The position numbers and the translations under genes are program-made. 64,000 nt of DNA, from contig NZ_NNSR01000072.1 of assembly GCF_002834225.1 (NCBI RefSeq), forward strand, positions 90,251 to 154,250. The letters run 5' to 3'. Positions 38,288 through 48,158 of this stretch are shown here, in pieces. The DNA is from Ruminococcus bromii (GTDB lineage Bacteria > Bacillota > Clostridia > Oscillospirales > Acutalibacteraceae). The notes beneath the pieces are model-generated. The model made no database searches, was not told where the DNA came from, and saw only the letters and a program-made list of their open reading frames with translations. Numbering within the stretch: the stretch's first letter is position 1; each line of letters begins with the position of its first letter.

Positions 38288-38316
38288 ACTATTTTTCTTT
38301 ATAGCAGGTGACAAAG

Positions 38317-38994
38317 TTGAAGAAAATCAAAAATAATGTCAATGAGGCTAATATGGCTGTGTTGCAGCCGGAGGGTGTGAACGATTCTTCTGACATCAAT
38401 CCTGAAATGTATGTTGACAAGAAACCTTCAATTTCCGAAAAACAGTTTCTTGTTGCAAAAGAAGAGGGCGGAATGTCCGGCTTCTACGACTGGATTAGGT
38501 GCGTACTTTTTGCAATTTCGGTTGTTGTAATTTGTCTTGTTTTTTTGTTCCGCCTTGTTGATGTTGAGGGCAGATCAATGAATAATACTCTTGCCACGAA
38601 TGATAAGGTTATTGTAACAAACTTTTTCTATACGCCTAAGGACAAGGATATTGTTGTTATTTCCCACGGTGCGGAGTACAGCAGTCCGATTATCAAGCGT
38701 GTTATAGCCGTTGCAGGACAGACTGTAAAAGTAGATTATGATAATGACCGCATTATTGTGGACGGTGTTGTTCTTGATGAACCGTATATAGAAGGCTCAA
38801 CCTTCGGCAACAATATCGGTGATAATGAGATTCCTGAGGTTATTCCCGAAGGTAAGATTTTTGTAATGGGTGATAACAGAAAAGATTCTATGGACAGCAG
38901 AAGTACAAAAATCGGTCTTATAGATGTTGACGATGTAATCGGAAAGGCTCAGTTTGTTATTTTTCCGCTTGATCACTTTGGTTATTTGTACTGA
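38317..38994 (+). CDS. lepB: Type I signal peptidase (first copy)
   Basis: Cleaves Sec and Tat signal peptides outside the membrane. The protein (about 225 residues) has a long cytoplasmic N-terminus (about 70 residues, longer than in copy two), one membrane helix (about 70-92), the catalytic serine in GRSMNNTL, the catalytic lysine in IIKRVIAVAGQ and the conserved FVMGDNRKDSMDSR box. TTG 38317 is chosen because AGGTG lies 6 bases upstream; GTG 38308 is the alternative. It begins about 30 bases after a strong terminator with no promoter visible between. Confidence 0.95.
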   Translation: MKKIKNNVNEANMAVLQPEGVNDSSDINPEMYVDKKPSISEKQFLVAKEEGGMSGFYDWIRCVLFAISVVVICLVFLFRLVDVEGRSMNNTLATNDKVIVTNFFYTPKDKDIVVISHGAEYSSPIIKRVIAVAGQTVKVDYDNDRIIVDGVVLDEPYIEGSTFGNNIGDNEIPEVIPEGKIFVMGDNRKDSMDSRSTKIGLIDVDDVIGKAQFVIFPLDHFGYLY

Positions 38995-39037
38995 TAATTA
39001 AAGCTTGCAAATTTTAATGGTAATTTGAATTTTGATA

Positions 39038-39066
39038 TTGTTAAAAGCTTATTTCTGTTTTATAAT
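39038..39066 (+). promoter_or_regulatory. Possible promoter overlapping a terminator, before second lepB
   Basis: TTGTTA (39038-39043), 17-base spacer, TATAAT (39061-39066). The -10 box lies in the loop of the terminator stem described next. Confidence 0.55.
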
Positions 39067-39087
39067 TAGAAATAAGCTTTATTTTTT
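39044..39087 (+). terminator. Terminator between the two lepB genes
   Basis: A 13-bp perfect stem AAAGCTTATTTCT/AGAAATAAGCTTT (39044-39056 with 39068-39080), 11-base loop, then AT6. It ends 12 bases before the next start. Confidence 0.85.
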
Positions 39088-39099
39088 GTGGAGGCTTTT

Positions 39100-39675
39100 A
39101 TGCCGAAAAAATCAAAAGGACAAAAATTCATATTTAAGGTAAATGACAAAAAAATTACTGATTATATGTTTGAACTCACACGAACCGTTATATTTGTATT
39201 TGCATTTATGTCGGTTATATTTACATTTGTTATAAGAGATGCAAATGTGGTAGGCAATTCTATGCTTGACACTCTTCATAGTGAAGACAAGATTCTTATG
39301 TCTAACTTTATGTATAAACCAAAATGCGGTGATATTGTAGCCATAAATGCAGAAAATCGGATAGAAAAACGAATTGTAAAGCGTGTAATAGCTACCGAGG
39401 GACAGACTCTTGTGGTTGATTACAGCAGAAATGCGGTATATGTAGACGGAATACAGATTGATGAGCCGTATGCCTCTTCAATTACAAGAGAGCCTTCAAA
39501 TCCGTTGCAGATTCCGTATGTAATTCCCGAAGGGTATATTTTTGTAATGGGTGACAACAGAATTATTTCTCTTGACAGCCGTGATAAAAGTATAGGACTT
39601 GTTTCGGTTGATGATGTTATAGGCAAAGCACAATTCATTGTTTTTCCGTTTGACAGGTTTACATATTTGTATTGA
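39100..39675 (+). CDS. lepB: Type I signal peptidase (second copy)
   Basis: The 191-residue protein is a paralogue of the gene before it, sharing GKAQF(V/I)(I/V)FP at the end, FVMGDNR, and the serine (GNSMLDTL) and lysine (IVKRVIATEGQ) motifs. It has a shorter N-terminus and a membrane helix at about residues 25-47. GGAGG sits 5 bases before ATG 39100. Tandem lepB genes are common in Gram-positives and may divide substrates. Confidence 0.95.
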   Translation: MPKKSKGQKFIFKVNDKKITDYMFELTRTVIFVFAFMSVIFTFVIRDANVVGNSMLDTLHSEDKILMSNFMYKPKCGDIVAINAENRIEKRIVKRVIATEGQTLVVDYSRNAVYVDGIQIDEPYASSITREPSNPLQIPYVIPEGYIFVMGDNRIISLDSRDKSIGLVSVDDVIGKAQFIVFPFDRFTYLY

Positions 39676-39699
39676 TGAAAAGTAAAGGATGTTTAATAT

Positions 39700-40572
39700 A
39701 TGAGTGAAATGCAGACTATACAATGGTTTCCGGGTCATATGACCAAGACAAAAAGACAGATTCAGTCCAGCCTTAAGCTTGTTGACGCTGTTGCTGAAAT
39801 TATTGACGCGAGGATTCCTGTAAGCAGCCGTAATCCGGATCTTGCAAAACTTGTTCAAAACAAGCCGAGGGTAATTCTTCTCAATAAATGTGATATGGCT
39901 AATCAAACAGCCACAAAATTGTGGATTGATTATTTCAAAAAGCAAAATCTTGTTGCAATTCCGGTTGACTGTAAAAGCGGCAGAGGTCTTGATAAATTTG
40001 CTCCTGCCGTAAATACGGTTATGAGCAAAAGAATTGCAAAATTAAAGGAAAAAGGAATGGTAAATCCAACAATCAGAATTATGATTGTCGGTATTCCGAA
40101 TGTAGGCAAATCTTCTTTTATCAATAAAATGGTAAAGAAAAACCGTGCAAGGGTTGAGGACAGACCGGGCGTTACAAGAGGCAATCAATGGTACACAATT
40201 GCAAAGAACCTTGAAATGCTCGACACTCCGGGTGTACTCTGGCCAAAGTTTGACGATAAAGTTGTCGGAGAGCATCTTGCGTTCACAGGTGCGGTTAAAG
40301 ACCAAATTCTTGATATTGAACTCTTGGCGGTAAGACTTCTTGATTTTCTCAAAGAGCTTAAGCCTGCCGATTTTTTGGCAAGGTTCAAATTAGAAAATGA
40401 GGATATCGACAATATAGAATCATACGAACTTCTTAAAATGATTGGCAAAAAGAGAGGTATGCTTGTTTCCGGCGGTGAGATAGATACCGAAAGAGCTGCA
40501 ATTATGCTGCTTGACGAATTTAGAAGTGCAAAGCTTGGCAGAATTACCGTTGAAATGCCGCAGGGGAGATAA
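39700..40572 (+). CDS. rbgA: Ribosome biogenesis GTPase RbgA (YlqF)
   Basis: Circularly permuted GTPase needed for late 50S assembly. In its 290 residues the G4 motif comes first (LLNKCDM), then G1 [12 protein letters not shown] and G3 DTPGVLWP, and the family start QWFPGHMTK is present. Its place between rplS and rnhB matches Bacillus. Confidence 0.97.
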   Translation: MSEMQTIQWFPGHMTKTKRQIQSSLKLVDAVAEIIDARIPVSSRNPDLAKLVQNKPRVILLNKCDMANQTATKLWIDYFKKQNLVAIPVDCKSGRGLDKFAPAVNTVMSKRIAKLKEKGMVNPTIRIMIVGIPNVGKSSFINKMVKKNRARVEDRPGVTRGNQWYTIAKNLEMLDTPGVLWPKFDDKVVGEHLAFTGAVKDQILDIELLAVRLLDFLKELKPADFLARFKLENEDIDNIESYELLKMIGKKRGMLVSGGEIDTERAAIMLLDEFRSAKLGRITVEMPQGR

Positions 40573-40574
40573 CA

Positions 40575-41180
40575 ATGGATTGGCTTGAATATGAGAATAA
40601 AAATAATGCAAGAGGTTTTCTGAATGTTTGCGGTGTTGACGAAGCAGGCAGAGGACCGCTTGCCGGACCTGTATGTGCAGCGGCTGTCATATTGCCTGAA
40701 AATACGGTTATAGAAGGCGTGAACGATTCAAAAAAGCTTTCTGAAAAAAAGAGAGAGGCTTTGTTTGATGTAATAAAGGAACAGGCTTTGGCATACAGTA
40801 TCGCATTTGCAAGTGTTGAAGAAATTGAAGAATTGAACATACTCAACGCAACAATGCTTGCTATGAAAAGAGCGGTTGAGGGTCTTGAACCGAAAGCAGA
40901 TTATGCAATGATTGACGGCAACAGAATGCCTCCGTTGTCAATTGAAGGCGAATGTATTGTAAAAGGCGACGCAAAATCAATGTCAATTGCCTGTGCTTCA
41001 ATTCTTGCCAAGGTATCAAGGGATAGACTTCTTTATGAATATGACAAAGAGTTTCCTCAGTATCTTTTTGCAAAGCATAAAGGCTACGGAACAAAGGCTC
41101 ATATTGAAGCACTTCTTAAATACGGTCCGTGTAAGTATCACAGACCGAGTTTCTTGAAGAAAATATATAATAAGAAATGA
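40575..41180 (+). CDS. rnhB: Ribonuclease HII
   Basis: Removes RNA from RNA-DNA hybrids, including single ribonucleotides. The 201-residue protein shows [14 protein letters not shown] with the first two catalytic acids, [26 protein letters not shown] and HKGYGTKAH. The stop overlaps yraN. Confidence 0.98.
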   Translation: MDWLEYENKNNARGFLNVCGVDEAGRGPLAGPVCAAAVILPENTVIEGVNDSKKLSEKKREALFDVIKEQALAYSIAFASVEEIEELNILNATMLAMKRAVEGLEPKADYAMIDGNRMPPLSIEGECIVKGDAKSMSIACASILAKVSRDRLLYEYDKEFPQYLFAKHKGYGTKAHIEALLKYGPCKYHRPSFLKKIYNKK

Positions 41181-41539
41181 TTTTTACTACTAAACAAACA
41201 GGTGATAAGGGAGAGGCTTATGCCGCAAAATATCTAAAAAAGCATAAGTATAAAATTATTGCCAGAAATTATAAAAAGCCTTACGGCGAAATAGATATCA
41301 TAGCTGAAAATAAAGAAGTAATTGCTTTTGTTGAGGTTAAAACAAGGAAAGAAAATTCCCTTACGCAACCAATTGACGCTGTTAATCGTAAAAAGCAAAT
41401 GAGAATTTCAAAAACAGCCGATGCGTATATGTATGAAAATAATATAGAAAAGCCCTGCCGCTTTGATGTTTGCGAAGTTTTTGTCAATAGTGATAATCTT
41501 AAGCTTGTCGGCATTAACTATATTGAAGATGCATTCTAA
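41177..41539 (+). CDS. YraN/UPF0102 family nuclease-like protein
   Basis: A 120-residue protein of the Holliday-junction-resolvase-like fold, with [23 protein letters not shown] and VEVKTRK, which carry the usual Asp, Glu-x-Lys residues. Function in cells is not established. It overlaps rnhB by 4 bases, as in many bacteria. Confidence 0.93.
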   Translation: MIFTTKQTGDKGEAYAAKYLKKHKYKIIARNYKKPYGEIDIIAENKEVIAFVEVKTRKENSLTQPIDAVNRKKQMRISKTADAYMYENNIEKPCRFDVCEVFVNSDNLKLVGINYIEDAF

Positions 41540-41551
41540 TGGGAGGCTGCT

Positions 41552-42490
41552 ATGAATTTTTTTGACTTGCATTGCGACACACTCTATAAGGCGGTAACCG
41601 AAAAGTCCGAACTTGATAATCCCTTATATGAAGTGAAATTAAATAACGATTCCGAATTCCACAAGTTACAGTGCTATGCTATATGGCTGCCCGACGAACT
41701 TGATGGTAATGAGGCGGAAAAATTATTTTTTAAATCGGCAGAATACTTAAAATCCGAATGTAACCGACTTGGAATTGAACTGTTCGGCATTGGCGAATTT
41801 TTAGACAATGCTTTTTCAAAGCATCGAAACTCAGCGTTTTTTACAGTCGAAAACGGAAAAGCATTGAACGGTAAAATTGAAAATGTAAAGAGATTCGCAG
41901 AACTCGGTGTAAGAATAATGACTCTCACATGGAATGACAATAATGAAATCGGTTCTGGCGTCTTGTCAAAGGATAAATGCGGTTTAACAGACTTTGGAAA
42001 GCTTGCCATTTCAGAAATGGAAAAGTACGGTATCGTAATTGATATATCTCACGCAGGTGACGAATTGTTTTATGATGTTGTTAATCAGACAAATAAACCG
42101 TTTATTGCAACTCATTCAGATTCACGGACAATTACTCAAAATCCGAGAAATCTTACAGATGAGCAGATTAAAATTATAATCAGCAGAGGCGGAATTATAG
42201 GTCTTAATTTGCATAACGCCTTTCTGAATAACAATCCCGACAAAGCCTGTACGGAAGATATTTTACGGCATTGTGAGTATATGCTGTCGCTCGGATGTGA
42301 AAATTTTCTTTGCTTCGGCACTGATTTTGACGGTTGTGATTTGCCCAAGGATATTGTCGGAAGTGACTCAATAGGCGGAATTTATGAACTATTTCTCAAA
42401 AATAACTACAATGAAAGCATTTTAAAAAAGATTTTTTACGAAAATGCGTATAAATTCTTTGAAAACTTTGACAATCAGCGAATAATGTAG
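41552..42490 (+). CDS. M19 membrane-dipeptidase-like enzyme
   Basis: Zinc dipeptidase family protein of 312 residues. Metal ligands appear in FDLHCDTLY, FFTVENGKAL, DISHAGDE and THSDSR; FGTDFDG near the end is also conserved. No signal peptide is seen, so it is cytoplasmic. GGAGG precedes the ATG. Likely a D- or L-dipeptidase; substrate not defined by sequence. Confidence 0.92.
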   Translation: MNFFDLHCDTLYKAVTEKSELDNPLYEVKLNNDSEFHKLQCYAIWLPDELDGNEAEKLFFKSAEYLKSECNRLGIELFGIGEFLDNAFSKHRNSAFFTVENGKALNGKIENVKRFAELGVRIMTLTWNDNNEIGSGVLSKDKCGLTDFGKLAISEMEKYGIVIDISHAGDELFYDVVNQTNKPFIATHSDSRTITQNPRNLTDEQIKIIISRGGIIGLNLHNAFLNNNPDKACTEDILRHCEYMLSLGCENFLCFGTDFDGCDLPKDIVGSDSIGGIYELFLKNNYNESILKKIFYENAYKFFENFDNQRIM

Positions 42491-42496
42491 TAAAAT
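42468..42496 (+). promoter_or_regulatory. Sigma-A promoter for thrC
   Basis: TTGACA (42468-42473), 17-base spacer, TAAAAT (42491-42496). It overlaps the last codons of the dipeptidase gene. Confidence 0.75.
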
Positions 42497-42532
42497 ACTT
42501 GATGTTTAAAGCAATTTGAAAGGAAGATTTCA

Positions 42533-44041
42533 ATGTTATACAACAGCACACAAAATGCCAAGGAAGTTGTTTCTGCGGCACAGGCCATTGCACAGGGTAT
42601 TTCAAAGGACGGCGGTCTTTTTGTACCGCAGGAATTTCCTAAGTACGATGAAAATACCTTCAAGGCACTTTTGAAGACAGATTACAAAGGCAGAGCAAAG
42701 AAAGTATTCTCTGATTTTCTTTCTGATTTTACAGAAGAGGAAATTAACGATTGCGTAGAAAAGGCATATACCGCTCAGAAATTCGGCGGTGAAAATCCTG
42801 CTCCTATTTCATATTGTAATCTTGACGGAACAACCCTGAATATTCTTGAACTCTGGCACGGTCCCACATGTGCGTTTAAGGATATGGCACTCCAGATTCT
42901 CCCTCATCTTCTCACAAAGTCACTCAAAAAGAAATATGACGGCAAAACTGCTGTAATCCTCGTTGCTACATCAGGCGATACAGGCAAGGCTGCTCTTGAA
43001 GGCTTTAAGGATGTTGACCACACAAAGATTGTGGTTTTCTATCCTGTTGACGGTGTAAGTCCGATGCAGAAGCATCAGATGAATACTCAGGAGGGCAGCA
43101 ATGTTCGTGTTTGTGCAATCAAGGGTAACTTTGATGACGCACAGACAGGTGTTAAGAAAATATTTACAACACCTTCGGTTGCAGAAAAACTTGCTGAAAA
43201 TAATATGCTTTTCTCTTCGGCAAACTCAATTAACTGGGGCAGACTTCTTCCACAGATTGTTTACTATATTTCAGCTTACTGCGATCTCGTAAATGACGGT
43301 AAAATCGAGCTTGGTGATAAAATCAATGTTGTTGTTCCGACAGGTAACTTCGGTAACATCCTTGCATCATACTATGCAAGTCTCATGGGACTTCCAATCA
43401 ACAAGTTCATCTGTGCGTCAAACTCTAATAATGTTCTTACAGATTTTATCAAAACAGGCGTTTATGATAAGAACAGAAATTTCTATACAACAATTTCTCC
43501 TTCAATGGATATCCTTGTATCAAGCAACCTTGAAAGACTTCTTTACAAGCTTTCAGGCGATAACGACGAGGTTACAAGGGGCTGGATGAATGCGCTCAAA
43601 TCTGAGGGCAAATACGAAGTAAGCGACAATGTAAAGGCTGTTATTAACGACAGATTCTACGGTGGATTCTGTGATGATAAGAATACAGAGGCTACAATTC
43701 ATGAGCTGTTTGAGCAGGATAAGTATCTTTGTGATACTCACACGGCTGTTGCAATCAATGTGTACAAACAGTATGTTGAAGAAACCGGCGACAGTACTCC
43801 GTCTGTAATTGCGTCTACTGCAAGTCCGTACAAATTCTCTAAGGCTGTTCTTGAAGCTGTTGAGCCAAACACGGCACTCCCCGAAACAGAGTTTGATATG
43901 GTAGAAGAGCTTCATAAGATTTCGGGCGTTGAGGTTCCCGCTCCTCTTGCAAGCCTTAAAAATAAGGTTGTGCGCTTCTCTGATGTTACTGAGGTAAACG
44001 CTATGGAGGATTATGTTCTCGGAGCACTCGGTATAGAATAA
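42533..44041 (+). CDS. thrC: Threonine synthase
   Basis: PLP enzyme that makes threonine from O-phosphohomoserine. The 502-residue length marks the long (fungal/E. coli-like) class. The PLP lysine lies in CAFKDMALQ; phosphate-binding VPTGNFGNILASYYA and ATSGDTGKAAL are visible. hom and thrB are not adjacent. The stop overlaps the following gene (TAATG). Confidence 0.96.
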   Translation: MLYNSTQNAKEVVSAAQAIAQGISKDGGLFVPQEFPKYDENTFKALLKTDYKGRAKKVFSDFLSDFTEEEINDCVEKAYTAQKFGGENPAPISYCNLDGTTLNILELWHGPTCAFKDMALQILPHLLTKSLKKKYDGKTAVILVATSGDTGKAALEGFKDVDHTKIVVFYPVDGVSPMQKHQMNTQEGSNVRVCAIKGNFDDAQTGVKKIFTTPSVAEKLAENNMLFSSANSINWGRLLPQIVYYISAYCDLVNDGKIELGDKINVVVPTGNFGNILASYYASLMGLPINKFICASNSNNVLTDFIKTGVYDKNRNFYTTISPSMDILVSSNLERLLYKLSGDNDEVTRGWMNALKSEGKYEVSDNVKAVINDRFYGGFCDDKNTEATIHELFEQDKYLCDTHTAVAINVYKQYVEETGDSTPSVIASTASPYKFSKAVLEAVEPNTALPETEFDMVEELHKISGVEVPAPLASLKNKVVRFSDVTEVNAMEDYVLGALGIE

Positions 44042-44730
44042 TGGCATTGTTTGCTATTGCAGATTTACATCTTTCACTCGGTGAAGATAAGCCTATGGAT
44101 ATTTTTGCAGGCTGGAGCGATTATGTTTCAAGACTTGAAAATAACTGGAAAAAGGTTGTTGCCGATAATGATACCGTTGTGGTGTCGGGCGATATTTCCT
44201 GGGCAATGAAGCTTGAAGAAACGCTCACGGATTTTACTTTCGTACAAAATCTTCCGGGTAAGAAAATTTTTCTCAAGGGCAACCATGATTATTGGTGGAG
44301 CACCAAGACTAAAATGGATGTATTTCTGAAAAACAATTCACTTGATACGATATCCATCCTTTTCAATAACTCTTATGTCGTTGACGGTTACGCAATTTGC
44401 GGTACAAGAGGATGGTTTCTTGATAATGAATCTCAGAATGATATAAAAGTCCTTAACAGGGAAGTCGGCAGACTTGAAACATCAATACAGTCGGCTGTTA
44501 AAACAGGTAAAGAGCCTATAGTGTTTCTGCACTATCCGCCTGTTTACGGAACGACAAAATGTGATGAGATTTTTAATGTTCTTTTAAAATATAACATCAA
44601 AAAATGTTACTATGGGCATCTTCACGGTAAGAAGAATATGAGGTTTGCTGTTGAGGGTGAATATGAAGGTATTGATTTTAAGCTGATTTCTTGTGACAGG
44701 CTGTCATTTATGCCAATCTTGGTCAGATAA
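44041..44730 (+). CDS. Calcineurin-like metallophosphoesterase
   Basis: The 229-residue protein has the motif set ADLHLS, SGDISW, GNHDYWW and YGHLHG of two-metal phosphoesterases. The substrate is unknown. It overlaps the thrC stop by one base but has no obvious functional link. Confidence 0.9.
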   Translation: MALFAIADLHLSLGEDKPMDIFAGWSDYVSRLENNWKKVVADNDTVVVSGDISWAMKLEETLTDFTFVQNLPGKKIFLKGNHDYWWSTKTKMDVFLKNNSLDTISILFNNSYVVDGYAICGTRGWFLDNESQNDIKVLNREVGRLETSIQSAVKTGKEPIVFLHYPPVYGTTKCDEIFNVLLKYNIKKCYYGHLHGKKNMRFAVEGEYEGIDFKLISCDRLSFMPILVR

Positions 44731-44745
44731 ATTCTGCATTTTCTA

Positions 44746-44774
44746 TTGGCAAAATCATTTTGTTGTGATATAAT
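44746..44774 (+). promoter_or_regulatory. Sigma-A promoter for tig-clpPX
   Basis: TTGGCA (44746-44751), 17-base spacer, TATAAT (44769-44774). No CIRCE or CtsR box is seen near it. Confidence 0.8.
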
Positions 44775-44820
44775 AAGATGATTTCTTGATTTTGAATTTA
44801 AACTTTGGAGGAATATTAAA

Positions 44821-46101
44821 ATGGCATTAAAGGAATGTACAAAAAAGGAACAGGCTAATTCATATGAGTTAGAGGTTAATGTTGACGGTGATACCTTCGG
44901 TAACGCTGTTAACAGAGTTTATAAAAAACAGGTTAAAAGCATCAATATCCCGGGCTTCAGAAAGGGCAAAGCTCCCCGTCATGTAATTGAGAAGATGTAC
45001 GGCTCGGAAGTGTTCTATGAGGACGCTATGCAGGACTGCTATCCCGACGCTCTTTATGAGGCTGCTAAGGAAGCAGGAATCAAGATTGTTTCTGTTGAAA
45101 CACTTGAGGCTATTGAAGCAAGCAAAGAGGGATTCTCGTTTAAGGCTAATGTTGTTGTTGAGCCTGAAATGGAAATCAGCAACTATCTCGGCATTGAAGT
45201 TACAAAGAAGTCAACAGAGGTTACAGACGAACTCGTTGACGAAGAAATTGAGAAGGTTCGTGAACGCAACTCAAGAATGGTAACCGTTGAAGACAGAGCA
45301 GCTCAGAACGATGATGTAGCTGTTATTGACTTTGAGGGTTTTGTTGACGGTGAAGCATTTGAAGGCGGCAAGGCTGAAAACTACAATCTCAAGCTTGGTT
45401 CCGGCAACTTTATCCCGGGCTTTGAGGAGCAGATTGTAGGTCACAAGACAGGTGAAGAGTTTACAATCACAGTTAAGTTCCCGGATGATTATCAGGCTGA
45501 GGAGCTCAAGGGTAAGGAAGCTGAATTTAAAATCAACCTTCACGAAATTAAAGCTACGGAGCTTCCGGAGGTTGACGATGAGTTTGTAAAGGATGTTTCT
45601 GATAAAGAAACACTTGAAGAGTACAAGGCTGAGCTTAAAGAAACTGTTGCCAAACGCCTTCAGGATGAGGCTGACAAGGATGTTGACAACCAGATTGCCG
45701 AAAAGCTTATGGAAAACCTTGAGGGTGAAATTCCCGAGGCAATGTATGACAATCAGGCTAACGAGATGATAAGAGAATTTGATATGCGTCTTCGTTCGCA
45801 GGGCCTTGATATGAAGACATATATGCAGTACATGGGTATGGATGCAAACGCACTCAAGGATATGTATAAAGACGAGGCTGAAAAGAGAGTTAAGTTAAGA
45901 CTTGCTCTTGAAGCAGTTGCAAGAAAAGAAAATATTGAAGTTACAGAGGCTGACCTTGATGCTGAATACGGCAAGATGGCAGAGGCTTACAAGATGGATG
46001 TTGATAAGGTTAAGGAGGCTGTTCCTGCTGAATCACTCTCAGAGGATGTTAAGGTTGAAAAGGCTCTTAACCTCGTAAAGGACAAAGCTGTTATAAAGTA
46101 A
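44821..46101 (+). CDS. tig: Trigger factor
   Basis: Ribosome-bound chaperone with prolyl isomerase activity. The 426-residue protein has the ribosome-binding signature PGFRKGKAPRHVIEKMYG, an FKBP domain (about residues 150-240; FEGFVDGEAFEGGKAENY and GFEEQIVGHKTGEEF) and the helical C-terminal domain. tig-clpP-clpX is one likely transcript. Confidence 0.98.
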   Translation: MALKECTKKEQANSYELEVNVDGDTFGNAVNRVYKKQVKSINIPGFRKGKAPRHVIEKMYGSEVFYEDAMQDCYPDALYEAAKEAGIKIVSVETLEAIEASKEGFSFKANVVVEPEMEISNYLGIEVTKKSTEVTDELVDEEIEKVRERNSRMVTVEDRAAQNDDVAVIDFEGFVDGEAFEGGKAENYNLKLGSGNFIPGFEEQIVGHKTGEEFTITVKFPDDYQAEELKGKEAEFKINLHEIKATELPEVDDEFVKDVSDKETLEEYKAELKETVAKRLQDEADKDVDNQIAEKLMENLEGEIPEAMYDNQANEMIREFDMRLRSQGLDMKTYMQYMGMDANALKDMYKDEAEKRVKLRLALEAVARKENIEVTEADLDAEYGKMAEAYKMDVDKVKEAVPAESLSEDVKVEKALNLVKDKAVIK

Positions 46102-46155
46102 TTTGAATATTTTTCTTATATTTGTTAATCACTATTTAAGAAAGGTTATGATTAA

Positions 46156-46737
46156 ATGGCATTAGTACCATATGTTATCGAACAGTCAAGCAGGGGCGAA
46201 CGCTCGTTTGATATCTATTCCCGTCTTCTTGAGGACAGAATTGTTATGCTTAATGAAGAGGTAAACAGCGCAAGTGCAAGTGTTGTAGTTGCCCAGCTGC
46301 TTTATCTTGAAAGTAAAGATCCTACAAAGGATATCAGTCTTTACATCAACAGCCCCGGTGGTAGCGTAACAGACGGCTTTGCTATTTTTGATACAATGAA
46401 TTACATCAAGTGTGATGTTTCCACTATCTGTATGGGTATGGCTGCAAGTATGGGCGCATTCCTTCTTGCTGCCGGTGCTAAGGGCAAGCGTCTTGCACTT
46501 CCTAACAGTGACATTATGATTCACCAGCCTTCAGGCGGCGCTCAGGGTCAGGCTACTGATATGGAAATTCACACAAGACACATTCTTGATATGAAAAAAC
46601 GACTCAATCAAATTCTTGCCGACAACACCGGTCAGCCGATTGATGTTATTGCAAGAGATACCAATCGTGATAACTTTATGACTGCACAGCAGGCACTCGA
46701 ATACGGTTTGATTGATAAGGTTATCGAAAAGAGATAA
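46156..46737 (+). CDS. clpP: ATP-dependent Clp protease subunit ClpP
   Basis: Serine peptidase that forms the tetradecameric barrel used by ClpX. The 193-residue protein shows the catalytic serine in [11 protein letters not shown], histidine in IMIHQPSGG and the C-terminal Asp region in RDTNRDNFM. clpX follows after 16 bases. Confidence 0.98.
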   Translation: MALVPYVIEQSSRGERSFDIYSRLLEDRIVMLNEEVNSASASVVVAQLLYLESKDPTKDISLYINSPGGSVTDGFAIFDTMNYIKCDVSTICMGMAASMGAFLLAAGAKGKRLALPNSDIMIHQPSGGAQGQATDMEIHTRHILDMKKRLNQILADNTGQPIDVIARDTNRDNFMTAQQALEYGLIDKVIEKR

Positions 46738-46753
46738 AAGGTGAGGTAAACTG

Positions 46754-48094
46754 ATGGCTAACAAAAATAACGAAGATATTTATTGCTCTTTCTGCGGAAA
46801 ACCGCAGGAAATGGCAGGCAGACTTATTGCCGGCAACGGTGTCTACATTTGTGACCAGTGTGTTGAGCTATGTATGAATATCCTTCGCGAATCAGGTGAG
46901 CTTGAACATGAAAATGAGAATAGGCTTTCTAAGCCCGGTGATTCTCATACTCCCGTACTGTCTGTTGATGAGCTTTTAAAGCCTAAAGAAATCAAAGCTA
47001 TTCTTGACGAATATGTTATTGGACAGGATCATGCAAAAGTAACACTGAGCGTTGCTGTTTACAATCACTATAAGCGTGCCTTTTCAAACGATGACAGCGT
47101 AGATTTTGCAAAGAGTAATGTACTGCTCCTTGGTCCTACGGGCGTAGGCAAAACATTACTTGCTCAAACTCTTGCAAAGGCTCTTGATGTGCCTTTTGCA
47201 ATTGCCGATGCGACTACGCTGACAGAAGCAGGCTATGTCGGTGAGGATGTAGAAAATATTCTCTTAAAACTCATTCAGGCAGCCGATTTTGATATTGAAA
47301 AGGCAGAGCACGGCATAATTTACATTGATGAAATTGATAAAATTGCGAGAAAATCCGAAAACCCCTCTATTACACGAGATGTAAGCGGTGAGGGAGTTCA
47401 GCAGGCTTTGCTTAAAATTGTTGAAGGAACTGTTTCAAATGTTCCTCCTCAGGGCGGCAGAAAGCATCCTCAGCAGGAATATCTTCAAATTAACACAAAG
47501 AATATTCTTTTTATCTGCGGCGGTGCTTTTGACGGCCTTGAAAAGATAGTTGAAAAGCGTAAGGGTTCTTCCGTTATCGGCTTTGAATCTCTTGTTCAGT
47601 CAAAGCAGGAGCTTGATTCGACTGATTGGATGAAGGATGTTACGGCTCATGACCTTGTTAAGTACGGAATTATTCCTGAGCTTATCGGCCGTTTGCCTGT
47701 AATTACCGCGTTGAGCGGTCTGGATACGGACGCACTTGTCAGGATTCTTACTGTACCGAAGAACTCAATTGTTCAGCAGTACAAGAAGCTTTTTGAGCTT
47801 GACGGTGTTGAGCTTCTCTTTGAAGAAGAGGCGCTCAAAGCCATTGCACAGCAGGCACAGGATCAGCACACCGGTGCAAGAGGACTTCGCGGCATTATGG
47901 AAGGTATTTTAACCGACCTTATGTTTGAAGCTCCGTCAGATCCTACAATTGATAAGATTATCATTACTGAGGATGTTATCAAAAACGGAGCGGCTCCGCA
48001 AATCACTCGCAAAAAGGAGTTGTCTTCGACAGCTTCCGTAAAATTAACTCAGAAAGATGCAAAGAAGCGTCAGAAGCGCAGCACAGCGTCTTGA
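46754..48094 (+). CDS. clpX: ClpX ATPase subunit
   Basis: Hexameric unfoldase for ClpP. The 446-residue protein has an N-terminal four-cysteine zinc domain (CSFCGKPQ ... CDQCVELC), Walker [12 protein letters not shown], Walker [12 protein letters not shown], the ClpP-binding IGF loop (SSVIGFES) and a sensor-2 region [10 protein letters not shown]. Confidence 0.98.
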   Translation: MANKNNEDIYCSFCGKPQEMAGRLIAGNGVYICDQCVELCMNILRESGELEHENENRLSKPGDSHTPVLSVDELLKPKEIKAILDEYVIGQDHAKVTLSVAVYNHYKRAFSNDDSVDFAKSNVLLLGPTGVGKTLLAQTLAKALDVPFAIADATTLTEAGYVGEDVENILLKLIQAADFDIEKAEHGIIYIDEIDKIARKSENPSITRDVSGEGVQQALLKIVEGTVSNVPPQGGRKHPQQEYLQINTKNILFICGGAFDGLEKIVEKRKGSSVIGFESLVQSKQELDSTDWMKDVTAHDLVKYGIIPELIGRLPVITALSGLDTDALVRILTVPKNSIVQQYKKLFELDGVELLFEEEALKAIAQQAQDQHTGARGLRGIMEGILTDLMFEAPSDPTIDKIIITEDVIKNGAAPQITRKKELSSTASVKLTQKDAKKRQKRSTAS

Positions 48095-48105
48095 TATTGT
48101 GAATT

Positions 48106-48138
48106 AAAGCTGTATTGCAATTACAATACAGCTTTTTG
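48106..48138 (+). terminator. Intrinsic terminator after clpX
   Basis: Twelve-bp perfect stem AAAGCTGTATTG/CAATACAGCTTT with a 6-base loop, then TTGCTTTT. It separates tig-clpPX from lon, though no separate lon promoter is evident. Confidence 0.88.
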
Positions 48139-48158
48139 CTTTTATGAAAGGAACTTTA

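Noticed and set aside
44746..44820. CtsR or CIRCE heat-shock operator before tig-clpPX
   Set aside because: No GGTCAAA-type repeat or CIRCE inverted repeat is visible; only a plain sigma-A promoter.
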